Shown here: positions 35,003 through 46,494 of the stretch, piece after piece
Layout of the letters: each line of letters starts with the position of its first letter
Numbering within the stretch: the first letter of the stretch is position 1
Source of the DNA: Adiantum capillus-veneris
Taxonomy: Eukaryota; Streptophyta; Polypodiopsida; Polypodiales; Pteridaceae
Assembly: GCA_014529385.2 (NCBI GenBank)
Contig: CM043955.1
Span: 143,849,640 to 143,913,639, forward strand
DNA: 64,000 bases
Reading direction: 5' to 3'
Program-made: the position numbers and the translations under genes
The notes under the pieces: generated by a model
What the model saw: only the letters and a program-made list of their open reading frames with translations
The model's database searches: none
What the model was told of the DNA's origin: nothing

Positions 35003-38000
35003 TTAACTTGAAGCACACTCATCATCTATGAAGAGATGCCATCTTCGAGGCCTATCTTTTGGATGACCATCGTAACATGGGTCCAATGTCATGCGTCTCA
35101 CCTCCGCCTCAACGTATTCAGGTAATGCACTTCAATGAAACAAAATACACACAAAATTTCAATCCAACAGAACATCCATGGCCCATAAATTCATATGCAA
35201 AAAAACCTACAAGTGGTAATAGCAATGTTTATCGATGAACCATACAATGTTTTGAAAGACGACAAAAAGATAATCAACCATAAATGTTCGCTAACATAAG
35301 CCAAATGAAAGAAAAACATCATGAATGTCTTGTGGCAAGTCGAGAATGGGAATCTCATAAATCATCAAAAGGGTTCCCACCCACGGGTCGATCTACATCG
35401 TCCACCACATCTATGGATGTGGTCCAACGTCCTCTCTTCCTCGCTTCCTTGGTCGAAGCAAGGGCTGCAAGCAAGCAGACACAAGTGCCTCGTCAAAATC
35501 TAGAGATGCACATGCACGACCAAAGACCAAACAACCTGTCAAAACAGGAGCTGTCCCACATCCAAACTCAAGGCATAACCCCCTAGGACAACACAACAAC
35601 TCAATAAAACATGCCACAAAAGTATGGCGTTTTTGTGCAGACCCTCTCCATGGCAATCCAGAATCCATAAGGACTTGACCTGAATCTGGCAAATAGTGGC
35701 ACATAGTGCTATCCATGGCACTCATCCCTAGTGCATGAAAGAAAGAAGCACTCTCTACAATGTAAAGTGGTGGGGGTGGTCCGTGTCTGTGGATCAAGAA
35801 CATAATAGAAGTGTCACACTACAAGAAAACAGAAAATCAAGTTTAAAAACTGCACATTCTTGCTTCCTTACCATGAAATTATAAATGTAGAGATAAAGAT
35901 CACCTCTTATCGCTCGCCGTATGACTCTACATATCCATAAGGTGCATGCTGCAAAACCACCACACGTCGATGAATAATCAACTCCGATGCCCTGCAAAAT
36001 CGCTCAACCCAAAAGATTGTGTCTCCTACAAGCACAAAAGCCATCAATGACTAAAATTAAACATGTTAATGACAATATCAAGATCTGTGATCGACTTTTT
36101 TACCTGCAAGAGGTGCCATCACAAGTAGCCATCCCGAGTCTGCCAAGGTACTATGGCTCAAGTGAATAGCTGATTGTACATGATCCTCTGTACATGTATC
36201 CCACGAAGGTCAAGGTGATGGTGAGTGTAGAAAGCCTCCAAAAGGCAAGTCAACAAAGACAAAGTCAGTTTCCCATGACACTGATCTAGCACTCCTCCGA
36301 TATGTAATCTCTGAATATCAAACTCTAGTCATATGCTCATGTATAGATATCAATGATTTAGATTGCACACCACTACGAAAATCCCCAGCAATCGCAACAT
36401 AGTCACCAAGCAAAGCAACACACTTAGTACCCCCACTCACTACAAGAACAAACACATTATCTACATAAATATGAGTAATATAATAGAGCTGCAACAACAA
36501 GACTCCCAAAAAAAAAAAAGATTTTACCCAAGATCGACGACAGATCATCAATAACATGGTATGCAGTAGCAGATGCGTCTGATCCTTATCCAAAAAGCTT
36601 GATGCTTAATTTTAGAAATAAGTGTCAAAATAATAAAAATTTCCAAAATTAGCAAAGTTTAGGACACAAAGAAAGTGAGAATGACTCCAACTCACAAGTT
36701 CGAACAAGTGGACGAGATGGCAGAGGATGAGAAGATGGATCTGCAACATCTTTGGATTTGGGCAGTGGAGGATTCGTAGATGCGGCTCCTCTAAACTGCA
36801 CATTATGCAATTCTCTCTCTCTAGCAAGGACATGGCCTCTATCCATGTTGATCCACCAAGGGCAATGCTCAAGCTCCCACTGTGAGAGTTGATGCATGAT
36901 CGATGGATAGATGCATCCCTCACTGCTCTCAATGTGAGTCCAAGAACGTGCAAGCACAGGTGTCGTAGCAATGTGATGCATGGCTAAGAGGTGAGCAAAG
37001 TATCTACAAAAGCCAACAAATAATTTTTCTAAACTCAAACAAGAATCTATATGCAACATTAGTTGAAGCACATATTATGATACAAAAATAGTCAAATCAT
37101 TATCTATATGTAAACTAGTCGTTGAGAAGCCATGTGACAATAGTCAATCCTCTTTAAGGCTTGCAACTCTACGTCCTTCATTTTTCTTTGCAAAGACACC
37201 TCTAGAGGGGATAAAAATTTTATTCCCTCCACCATAATCTCGGTGTAGTACATATCCATGGTGCACGAGGGAGGAATATCAATCCCTCCAGGCACATCCA
37301 CATAGTCAATAAGAAGTTTCTTAGATTTATCTAAGATCCTTTGCAAAGCTCCCTCTCATTTTAGCCACCTTTCATATCAAGCATGAAAAAGAAAAATCAA
37401 GCTTCTTACTAATATTTACAAGTTCTTTCATAAACAAGTTGCACAAGATGCTCACCCTCGAAACTTGTGGTCTCCTTTCACAATGCAATAAGCGGCACGA
37501 GTAATCTTGCTTGTCTCTAATAAGGACACCCATAAGTTTTTATTTTCTATGGAAGCATCATGTAGAGAAATCAAGTTAAGTTTCTCTAGAGTGACCCAAT
37601 TATCTTCCCCCCATTGAAGGCTCATCACACGATCAAACCAATCCTTCCCTAACCTTGGATCAACAATGTTAAAAATCTACCAAACAAGAACATTAGTCAA
37701 TTAAAATTGCATCTTACCATGTATCAAAGAAAACACCAAGAGATAGTTATATACCTTGCCTACACGATCTGAATATAAATAATAAAGATCATTCATGATC
37801 TTAGTCTCTTCTTTTTTCAAGTCCTCTTTAGAAAGCGATGATTTCTTTCTCTCTAGTTTAGTGTGTAGTTCTTTTGACATTTGAACCTTCAAAATAAACT
37901 AATACTTTTCAAAACAGAAAGCTTCAAATAAAGCATAAAAAAGAGAGATTCAATGTCAAACACACTTACATCAAATAGAAGCCTAGCTAGATATCTTCGT

Positions 38001-39537
38001 GTAAGAGGATGCCATGGCTCCTCTCCCTTTGTGGTTCTCTTGCGCAAAGTGTCAATCAATTTTTGGTCATTCTCCGGCAATGCACGAAGGTAATCCTCAT
38101 GATCCAAAGAGCAAATGTTTGCACAATTTACCAACTCATCTCGTAGATGAGAAGAAACTAAAGCATGGGTGTTCATACTGACGAAAATACTAGTAAGTTA
38201 GTCAACCTTCAACCAAATAAAGTTTATCTACAAACAAGAAAATAGTCTCACTCGCAAATTCATGCGTTGCAAGCTCGTCAGTAATGCTATCTCAGAAACC
38301 TTTGTGGGGTCGATGATAGTACACAAGACCCTACAATGCTTCTCCCTGCTATTGGAAAACATTTCTCTAACTGCAGCTTGCCATGCTACTGTCCTGTGAT
38401 TGCCTTCCCACACGTAGAACATTCTACCCATCAACGACTCTAGTTGTGGCTGCAAAGCTAACTCCTCTTCATACTCTTTATTAATGTCTTTCCATAGTGG
38501 GTCCCGTGTGTCAATAATATCATTCTATTTCAAGAAATAAATTAGACTCCAAAACTACATTAAACATTCTAAAGCAAAAGTAAAATGTCAATCCAAAAAA
38601 CTACTTTGAAACAAAAATGATTACCTGTCACCAATGTATGTTCCTTGTGACATGTTTGCAGTGAAATTATAAAGGCACCTTTTTCCTTTATGTAACCTTC
38701 TCTAGCAAATGCGGCCTTCAACCCAGAAACATCTGATCTAAGGCCACGTACACGAGCATATGGTATGAGTCTGCACAAAGGAACTAGAGGACACTCAAAA
38801 CAACTAAAAACCCTTGTGGTTTTGAGAATGTCCTCTCCTCTATCCATATGCAAATGACTATCATCCATATCATCAGCTGGCGGCCCAACTTCAGAGGCAA
38901 TATGAAATGGAACAATTTCCAAATGTGCCTCTTGTCTAGCTATTTGAGCATCAACTTCATTCATCGACCCTAAGCCAATGTCGGTACTCTCACTCTCATC
39001 GTCAATAAAATCATTGTCATCGAAGTCCTCTGTGATGACTGCCACAGAGCTCACTTGATCACTGCATATAGGATCAAGAGGCATAGCCTCTTTACCCTTT
39101 CGACGAGAATATCTCCCAATTGCAGGACTACACACAAATTTTCAACCACAAATCAAACAAACCCTTCTATCATTAGTCTCAATAAAGTTGTATTTGTTTA
39201 GGTTAAAACCAAGAACATACTTGACACATCAATTGGCAACTCTCGATATCACACAATAAATCAAGAAGCAAACAATCTTAAATAACCAATATTATACCTT
39301 GCATTTACAAGGACATTGTCGAAAATTCTTATCATTAAAAAAATGATTTAGAAAAAAACGGCCCCGGACTTGCTCTTCGAGTTGGACAGTTGTCAAAACT
39401 CAATGTTTTTTAAAAGTTTTCATCATGCAGTTACCCCAAATAACAACATTTTGAAATTGAGGGCCCATTGGCTACAACAAAATAGTGATGATATTCAATT
39501 TGAGGTACCTGGAAGTTTGACGTCGACGAGGTGGCAT
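35003..39537 (-). pseudogene. Multi-exon ParB-like / beta-class DNA amino-methyltransferase fusion
   Basis: Candidate exons (minus): 39509-39537 (start, basic N terminus), 38632-39127, 38252-38524, 37970-38177, 37755-37886, 37456-37676, 37116-37368, 36696-37003, short ones near 36525-36600 and 36340-36432, 36104-36310, 35904-36025, about 35407-35818, and a last one ending with TAA at 35003. Exon A is Asp/Glu-rich, then shows an R-L-I-P-Y-A-R-V-R-G-L-R opening; the next exon has V-W-E-G-N-H-R-T-V-A-W and L-L-T-S-L-Q-R-M-N, like the G-x-x-R-x-x-A core of ParB-type folds. Further on come V-D-L-P-F-G (motif IV), S-G-W-L-L-V-M-A, and near the end C-L-E-F-G-C-G-T-A followed by G-R-A-C-A-S-L-D-F-D (motifs I and II). 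IV before I is the beta-class order. In-frame stops at 37356-37358, 36210-36212 and 35907-35909, and two phase mismatches, mark a pseudogene. Domain calls are by eye. Confidence 0.6.
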
Positions 39538-39679
39538 TTCAATCTGGTAGTACGTCGGGAAAGGGTAGAACCAGCTGCCGGGAGCAACAAAAGAAATTTA
39601 ATTTGCAATAACAATAAAATAAAGCGAGTTGATAAGATCCGTCTGAACCAACTCAGCAATTAAATCTATGCAATATATA

Positions 39680-39960
39680 TTTAGGATTACGTAACGCAGT
39701 GCAAATTAACATGCTTTATTAAGATTTTGAAAAAAATATATTTGCCAATCGATGCGGACTGGTTGCAGCACCGAACTAGGCTTTTATGGAAATGTTCTTA
39801 AGCTAGCTTAGGACCAGATGGTTGGTGTTGCTTACTTGCTAGGAATGCAGGTCGACGTAGCAAGAGGCGACCAAAGTCTGCTGCTTTAAGGCTTGGGATG
39901 GTTTAACTGCCGCACGGCTTCTCTCACTCACTGCATATAAACAAATTAAAGTATGGGTCC
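39680..39960. repeat. Repeat module, copy 1
   Basis: Contains the 27-base arm gcggactggttgcagcaccg... (39754-39780, one mismatch) followed by about 150 bp similar to modules at 48880-49470 and 49480-49970. Lies just upstream of the methyltransferase pseudogene start. Confidence 0.65.
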
Positions 39961-39983
39961 AAATTCAAACATGACCCTCAAAC

Positions 39984-39988
39984 CACAT
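39984..39988. other. Target site duplication, left copy (cacat)
   Basis: Matches 48748-48752 on the other side of the element. Confidence 0.75.
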
Positions 39989-40303
39989 TGTTAACCCTCA
40001 CGGCTCACGGATACCATATTACCTACGACGGACGTTGTATTATTTACTTGGTAGAGTCAGGTACCGGGCTTGTTGGTCCAATAGGAAAAGGGTAAGAGTG
40101 ATCGTCGACGATGAGAGGCGCACTCTAATTGGAACATTCAAGGGATTAGTTGGCTAAGCATGTGCGCCCAAGTGTGAATGGGGTGAGCTCATATAAAAGT
40201 CAACTAAACCTAAAATTCACTCATTCTCTCATTTGTGCAATTGAATAGTGCTCTTGCTCCATCTCCATCTTCTTCTTCTTCATCTCCTTGTGTGTGTGTG
40301 TGT

Positions 40304-40365
<62 letters not shown>

Positions 40366-40599
40366 TCGAGCATTGCGACGGCACGACGACGGTGAGGCGG
40401 TTGAGCGTGGCGTAGTGGCGTCTCCCTCTTCTTCGCGACGAGGAATCCTCCACGACATGAAGCGTAGAGCGGTAAGTGACACATCACCGCCATCTTTGAG
40501 CTTATTAGTTTAGGCTTGTTGTGTGCTTAGAACCATTTGTGGCTTGCACATGGTGTATCGGCAAGTTCCTTGCATTGACACGTACGACATACGCGCACA
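39989..40599 (+). repeat. 5' LTR of the gag-protease element
   Basis: 611 bp. Holds a tatataaaa-like word (about 40191-40199), a (TG)n, a (GA)n of about 50 bp and GAC/GACG-rich sequence. Longer than the 3' LTR mainly because of the (GA)n. Confidence 0.9.
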
Positions 40600-40603
40600 T
40601 TTT

Positions 40604-40621
40604 TGGCGCCGTTGCCGGGGA
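40604..40621 (+). other. Primer binding site, Asp tRNA
   Basis: tggcgccgttgccgggga matches the 3' end of plant tRNA-Asp(GTC) over its whole length; four bases after the LTR. Confidence 0.9.
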
Positions 40622-41552
40622 ATGCCATACACTAAGCTTGAATGGCACTCTGTGCTTCTTTTGTGGTGCAATTTCAATTGTAGGAAAGGTAAGGAAGGAG
40701 GGTGTGTGTGTTGAGAAGAAAGAATTGTGTTACTACTGTGTAATTTTTTTGTTAATGGAGTTTTCAAAGCTACTGTGTTTTTTTCTTTGTGTAAGGTGTT
40801 AGTATTAAGGTTGTTAGTTCTGTGTAATGTAATGTACAGTAAGTAGGAAGTAGATCTGTGAGAGCTAATAGAGTGTGTTAGTGCGTAACAGTAGGTGTAT
40901 GTAGGTAGGTAGAGTGTGTGTGTGCTCTCTCGCAGGCCGTGGTGACCTTATCCTTTATAAATAAAATAAAATATAAAATAAAATAAAATAAAAATAAAAA
41001 TTAAAGGTAGGATCGGGATCGGGAATATCTCCTAGACCAAGCCCAGACCCAACTCCAAGCTCACGCTCAGGCTTAGGCATCTATCGCCCTTTAAAATTAC
41101 GAATTTTAGCTTCACATCTAGTTAAAAATCGACTTTTTTGAGGACCAACGGAGCTTCAGGTGACCAAACGTTGTGCTGTAACGCACATCACGACCCTCTG
41201 AGTGATATGCTCGTTTTGAGCTATCACACACTTTAATAAAAAAAATCGATCATTAAAAACCTTAAAAAAATATTTTAAAAAAACAAGTGAAAACGGACGC
41301 CTAAAAAAGGTAAGTGGTTAACCTTCGAGGTTATTCACCGACGCTTGTAGGTTGTCAAAGGCACATGCATCTACGCTCTGGTCGTGTGCTAGAGACGGGC
41401 AACTAGAGAGAATTTCGACTTACGTGAGTTCTTATTATCCACCTACCTTAGGTTTCGGACCCTCAGCGGGGACCCAAGGTAGTACAAACCAAGACCCGAA
41501 CATAGCGGCTAGTGACTCTTCCTCTGACTAGGACGTCACGGAGGGTTTCCCA
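40622..41552 (+). other. Leader of the gag-protease element
   Basis: No domain. Includes an aaataaaata simple repeat at about 40960-41000 and T-rich parts. Confidence 0.5.
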
Positions 41553-42761
41553 ATGCCTAATCCCGATAGCTCAAGCCAAGACATGCATGCCATGGGTCCA
41601 CGGTCTAGACCGAGCGTGCTTAGCCAGTTGAAAGAAACCTTTAGTAGAGCCACTAGCTTCGAACATGGAGCTAATGACGTAAATGAGGGGGGTGGGGAAG
41701 TAAATTCTCCATTCATCACCAACGTAGAACCTATGCCCTTGGAGAATGTGCACGTGAATACTTCATTCACTTCACCTCCTAACTCTTCAAAGTTATTTCC
41801 CTCCGAGATCATATTAGCCGATGGTAGAAGCCTTGCTGAAGTGCAAGAGGTTGAGCGATATATCATTGCGGCTAGGGAAAAGGAAGTTGAGAGCTTACGT
41901 AAGGCGGAGCAACGAAGAGAGTTAAAAGCGAAAGCCCCTATGTCAATATCCTTGCTAAGAGAGCAATCGAGTGCTCCTTACTTAGCAACCGCTAAGGGCC
42001 AACCCCTAGAAAGCAACATTGCATCTAACTCAAAAGACACCCCTAGCACCTCAATCCTAGATGGAGTGTTCTTAAATGAGAACTGGGAGTACGAACTACA
42101 AACGAAAACTCTGAGCGACCTATACACAGGTCACACCTATCACGTAGGTTGGTTAGATGTCCTACAATCCACAATGGGCGCTACTAGTATGGAGGATCAA
42201 CAACAAAGAGTTTGTGAGATCATCCATAGGGTCATTGAGTTAGAGAGACAAAACAAGGGGATCAACATGCCTTCAACGGGTCTCACGAGATTCTTGGATA
42301 CAAGGAAGGCTAAACAACCGACCTTATCGCAAATGGAGACTCCCTCGGTAAGTCCGATGGATCCTCCATATGTTGTTTCTCTAGGGGTCTCAGTGCAATC
42401 TGAGCCCACAAGTAATAGCTTCACCTTTCCAAGTCTAACTCATCTTTCCCTTGTTGACACCATGGCTACCATGCCTACCCCAATGATGGGCATGCCGAGA
42501 AACACGCCATGGACCTCATTTGTTAGTAAAGCACCACTACATGGTAGCTCAATGCCTGCAACAATACCTACAAGTGTGTACCAATCGTATGCACCTATGG
42601 GTCATCTCACTCATGTAGTCCCTACCCCTCCCATTGTCTCAACTACCTATGCTCCACAACCACAACACCCAAGCTCTGATTTCCATGGGACTATACCGGC
42701 TAGCATTAGCATGTCACATCCGAAGTCTGCTATGCCTAGGGCCACCCATATGAACTATTGA
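41553..42761 (+). CDS. N-terminal gag-like protein of the gag-protease element
   Basis: A 402-residue open frame starting at the Met at 41553. It has a Ser/Pro/Asn-rich beginning, a charged coiled-coil region (about residues 90-135, with V-E-R-Y-I-I-A-A-R-E and K-A-E-Q-R-R-E-L) and a Pro/Ser/Thr/Met-rich last third. The position before the capsid domain suggests a gag N-terminal part. It ends at a TGA (42759-42761), after which the retrotransposon gag core opens in a nearby frame, so originally the two may have been one protein. No function is known to me beyond that. It could also be an accessory protein of this family. Confidence 0.6.
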   Translation: MPNPDSSSQDMHAMGPRSRPSVLSQLKETFSRATSFEHGANDVNEGGGEVNSPFITNVEPMPLENVHVNTSFTSPPNSSKLFPSEIILADGRSLAEVQEVERYIIAAREKEVESLRKAEQRRELKAKAPMSISLLREQSSAPYLATAKGQPLESNIASNSKDTPSTSILDGVFLNENWEYELQTKTLSDLYTGHTYHVGWLDVLQSTMGATSMEDQQQRVCEIIHRVIELERQNKGINMPSTGLTRFLDTRKAKQPTLSQMETPSVSPMDPPYVVSLGVSVQSEPTSNSFTFPSLTHLSLVDTMATMPTPMMGMPRNTPWTSFVSKAPLHGSSMPATIPTSVYQSYAPMGHLTHVVPTPPIVSTTYAPQPQHPSSDFHGTIPASISMSHPKSAMPRATHMNY

Positions 42762-42768
42762 CCACCAC

Positions 42769-43611
42769 ATGGCACAACATCGTACCCAACGTGGAACCCA
42801 AGGGCGATCTATTGCTGAGAATATGTGTAACACGCCTGATAGAGAGCCTAGAAGTAAGGCAGTACAAATAGCCAAGCTAACACAAAAATTTAGTGGAGAA
42901 GGAGATGTGAGAAAGCATATCGAAGTGTTCGAACAAATATGCGATTCTCTAGGAGAACACAATGACTTGCATAAGAGTAATGCTTTAAGCCTAACCTTAA
43001 GTGGAAAGGCTGGGGATTGGTATAGAACCCTAAGGGTGGAAGAAAAAACGATTTACCCTACTCTTAGGAGACTGTTCTTGAAAGGATACATACAAGAGGG
43101 AGTACTTTGGGGTGTAGCCTCTGAGCTCCAAAAAGCCCAATGAAAGAGAGTCGGTGAGAGACTTTATTAGTCGCTTGAAGCATTGAATTCTCGTTGTAAT
43201 CCAAATGAGCGCTTCAATAATAATCAATTGCTTGATAGATTCATTAGGGGATTACGACATGAGGATATCTACAATGGCCTAGTCATTAGAGGTATCACCA
43301 CTTGGGAAGCAGTCACCACCAATGCGATCCAATTGGAGGATAATTTAATGATTCAAGGAGAAAGAGTGTATGTTGAGTCTAAATCTATTAGCTCGCAAGC
43401 ATCGGGGCATCAGCCAATGACCCTAAAACCTATTGCTAAGGAGCCAAAGATACCTGAGATGACTTTAGCAGATCTCACCAAGGCTATTCAAGAGAGTCTT
43501 AGAGACAATCATGCTCCGCAAAACAATCATATGTATCCAAGAAGAGAGCAACAATGGTGCTCAGTATGCTATGACCGCATAGTACTAGTGAATGCCCTAC
43601 TTTTAGAGTAA
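42769..43611 (+). pseudogene. Gag capsid core
   Basis: K-F-S-G-E-G-D-V-R-K-H-I-E-V-F-E-Q-I, L-S-L-T-L-S-G-K-A-G-D-W-Y and an L-F-L-K-G-Y motif are the retrotransposon gag core. After a stop at 43141-43143 the rest follows in another frame with N-N-Q-L-L-D-R-F-I-R-G-L, then an acidic tail. Capsid protein of the particle. Confidence 0.8.
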
Positions 43612-43617
43612 AATTCA

Positions 43618-44235
43618 ATGGAAACTGCAATGCCTGTGGGAGGTATGGTCATCAAGCTAAAGATTGCATAGTATTTAAGCGCGCGATGGCCAATAGACCA
43701 ACCTTAGCATGGACACACACCTCGAGTGCCTGCATTGATGCCGGCCCTACCTCTTGAACAAACAGCACAACACATGGTCCCTAGGGCCCAAAATGTTGTC
43801 CAAACAACACCCTTATCACCTCCAGTGCTAGGACCGCAACCACCACATCCAAGAATCACTTCTGTGAATCAAGTGGGTTGTGAGTCATCTATTTCTTGTT
43901 TGGAAGGCTATGAGGAAGATATAGATCCTAATATCTCCTATGGGATGGATGTGCTTGAAGAAAGTCCACAATACTACATGGAGGACTATTGGGGACAAGT
44001 CAAACCTGTATATCAAGTAGCTGCTCTTGCTGCAAGAGGCTAAAATATCAATTACACTACTAAGAGACCACCTCTTCAATGCTATGAGTGTGGAGGTTCA
44101 CATCGTGTAGCCGAGTGTCCTATTAGGCTACAAAAGAACGCCACACTAATACAAACCAATCAAGCGAACACGTCTACAATGCCGATACTCATGTGTAATC
44201 GATGTGGCATAGATCATTTGATTGCCCAATGTCCA
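43618..44235 (+). pseudogene. Nucleocapsid region with three zinc knuckles
   Basis: C-N-A-C-G-R-Y-G-H-Q-A-K-D-C near 43625 has standard CCHC spacing. C-Y-E-C-G-G-S-H-R-V-A-E-C near 44080 and C-N-R-C-G-I-D-H-L-I-A-Q-C near 44193 have one residue fewer before His. Knuckles bind element RNA. They lie in different frames, and a Pro-rich frame at 43726-44043 separates the first from the others. Confidence 0.7.
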
Positions 44236-44497
44236 AATAATCCAAATGCACCGAAGATCACGCCATTAAACTTGATTGAAGTTACTAGGAGCCATCACCA
44301 AGTACACCCGTGGTACCAGTAAATGTACTCACATGATCGATGCTCCAAAAACAAAATTATATTCTTGAGGAAAGAGACACGGCATCAATTGCTCAATCTC
44401 AGAAAAAGAAGAAAACACGAAGAAAGAGATCGCAAAAAGCAGCGAAGTTAGACTCCAGTTCAAAGACTAACATAGGGACTGGTGACGACCCGTATAT

Positions 44498-45265
44498 ATG
44501 AATGACACTGAAGAAGATTCTGATTCAGGTAAAACCATGGAGACCAAAACGACCACTAACATAGAAACCAACAAGGAAGATCTTCATGAACCACAATGGC
44601 AGGGATCCAAGAAGAAGATAGGAACTTATCCAAACCCTACAAAGGAGATTGAGCGAGTCAAGCAATTAAGAAGTTTGGTAGAAGATACCCAAAGGGATCT
44701 AGAACCAACACCTAGGCAGATCCATATTACAGACACCGTGTTCCCTATGCAACAACAACCTCACCAAGTCCATAGACCCTTAGACATACCTAGTGTCATC
44801 CAAGAGGAAAGTGACTTAAAGTCATGGGAAAGTGGGCGTACTCACTTCTTGATGGAAAGAATGTTTACAGAGGGACTACCTGATCCTATCGAAGAAATGG
44901 AGATTCCATCTTCCCCACGTCAAGGGACTGATGTCCAAAAGGTGTCGTTAAACATTGCCAGATTGATGGATTTCATGTCTTCAGAAGTTAGAACCACCAT
45001 CATGTCCAAACTATATAAAGACCCTAAGCTAGTCTCAGCTCTTCGAGCCTTCCTCAATGGAGAACTAAAGTTTGGGCTACCACAATTTGCACAGATGGAT
45101 GGAGTTGGGGAGATGTCAATAGAGGAGGAACACTTAGATCCACAACCCAACCTAGATGAGAACCTTGTTATAGAAATACCTGTTAACAAGTTGGGACAAT
45201 ACTTTGAGGGTGATGAATCCAATGCGACCATACCAATCACTACTAAGGGATTAACTATGAAATGA
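44498..45265 (+). CDS. Unassigned frame between nucleocapsid and protease
   Basis: 255 residues, polar, with many Glu/Thr/Pro. A part near the end (L-N-I-A-R-L-M-D-F-M-S-S-E-V-R) could be helical. It is stopped by a TGA at 45263-45265, directly before the protease motif in the same frame, so it was probably part of a longer gag-pro protein. Confidence 0.5.
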   Translation: MNDTEEDSDSGKTMETKTTTNIETNKEDLHEPQWQGSKKKIGTYPNPTKEIERVKQLRSLVEDTQRDLEPTPRQIHITDTVFPMQQQPHQVHRPLDIPSVIQEESDLKSWESGRTHFLMERMFTEGLPDPIEEMEIPSSPRQGTDVQKVSLNIARLMDFMSSEVRTTIMSKLYKDPKLVSALRAFLNGELKFGLPQFAQMDGVGEMSIEEEHLDPQPNLDENLVIEIPVNKLGQYFEGDESNATIPITTKGLTMK

Positions 45266-45616
45266 ATCCTTGATGGTGGCGCTGGGATTAGCATTGTGAC
45301 TAAAAATTGCTGGGAAACTATGAGAAGACCTCACCTTGCAACCACAACCATAGTAATGAAGATGTCCAATGGGTCTATTGTTAAACCTATTGGGATGCTA
45401 GAAGATCTCAAGATCAAGGTCTTTGGACATAAAATAAGGATTACCTTTATTATTATGGATTTCTCCAAACACACTATGGCATCGAAAATGATCTTAGGAC
45501 GTCCTTTCATGAGGGAAGCAAAAATAGTGCGTGACTGGTGTAAAAACCATGTCTACTTGCAGTTCCAAGATTCTGTCATTCGAGTGGATCTTGTACTGGT
45601 CGAGCACATCCTCTAG
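45266..45616 (+). pseudogene. Retropepsin-like protease with altered active site
   Basis: Opens with I-L-D-G-G-A-G-I-S-I-V-T, where retropepsins have D-S/T-G-A. It ends with the family hallmark M-I-L-G-R-P-F-M about 75 residues later. Retropepsins cleave the gag polyprotein as dimers. The Ser/Thr of the active site is Gly here, which should weaken or end catalysis, and a stop lies just upstream. Confidence 0.75.
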
Positions 45617-45669
45617 GAAACAGGTGTATAATTGATCATAGATCTGACACCACAGTTCACTCGGCCCCA

Positions 45670-46494
45670 TTGCAATATTGTTACATGTGTAAAGCGAACA
45701 CTGATGCTGGGGAAGATTCTCCTTATATGGATATACTACCTGGGATGACCGAGTCGGACAATGTGGATTGGGTCCACCTAGCAGGAACCACAAACACTGG
45801 GGGAAATAGGGGGACGACCTGGGTAACACCTGAGGGTGATGAAATGCCACCACTTGTACCCTTAAACATGCTAGAAGCAATGCATATAGCTTCTGACAAG
45901 ACTCATCCTAATATAACAAAGAAAATATACAAGTGGGTCCCTAAAGCTTCTTTAGCGACCATAGTTAGTGCTAAAAAACAGAAGCCTTGTAAGAAACGTC
46001 TCACTCACTCCAAGAAATGTAAGGAAACGTGGCGTTGGATTTCCAAAAAACTATTGGAAGTCCAAGACTACTATCAAAAAAATGATCAAATATGGGTGCC
46101 AAAACGTAGATTGCGTTCTTACTTGTCACCTGACCCATGTGCACGCAATCTTGTAGCTCCAAAACGAATTGACGATCATGGAAAGGAAAAAATCATAGAA
46201 TGCTACACACCCGCTCCAGAGCTAGTTTGGGTACCGAAGAAAGAACGGTTTGTTCCACCTAGCTCAAGAAGAGGGGAGTCCCATGAAGCTTATAGATCCT
46301 CATTTAATGCATTTATAAAGGTAAAAGCTTCTCCACAGCCTCCACCTGCAATAGTGGACCTCCATGAATCTACAAAGCAATCCACACCTCCTAGTGTTGA
46401 AGAATCACTTGATGAACCAGTTCAAGTTCGATCCTGGGAGAGTACCTTACCACCCTTGCAACTCGACAAGGCACTTAAGGTAATAGAAAACTAA
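45670..46494 (+). CDS. Lys/Trp-rich protein with three W-V-P-K motifs
   Basis: 274 residues, open from the Met at 45670 to TAA at 46492-46494. The short word W-V-P-K occurs three times (K-W-V-P-K-A, I-W-V-P-K-R, V-W-V-P-K-K). The middle is basic (K-K-Q-K-P-C-K-K-R) and the end Pro/Ser-rich. The place just after protease is where RT would start in a normal element, but no RT motif is present. The basic character suggests nucleic-acid binding, which is an inference. I do not recognise a family. Confidence 0.55.
   Translation: MQYCYMCKANTDAGEDSPYMDILPGMTESDNVDWVHLAGTTNTGGNRGTTWVTPEGDEMPPLVPLNMLEAMHIASDKTHPNITKKIYKWVPKASLATIVSAKKQKPCKKRLTHSKKCKETWRWISKKLLEVQDYYQKNDQIWVPKRRLRSYLSPDPCARNLVAPKRIDDHGKEKIIECYTPAPELVWVPKKERFVPPSSRRGESHEAYRSSFNAFIKVKASPQPPPAIVDLHESTKQSTPPSVEESLDEPVQVRSWESTLPPLQLDKALKVIEN

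Noticed and set aside
35284-35586. Plus-strand 100-codon frame over the methyltransferase 3' part
   Set aside because: Antisense to the exon that holds the E-F-G-C-G-T-A motif; no match on its own strand.
40235-40802. Open frames in the LTR and leader of the gag-protease element
   Set aside because: They span (TG)n and (GA)n tracts and the primer site and are not kept in the other LTR.
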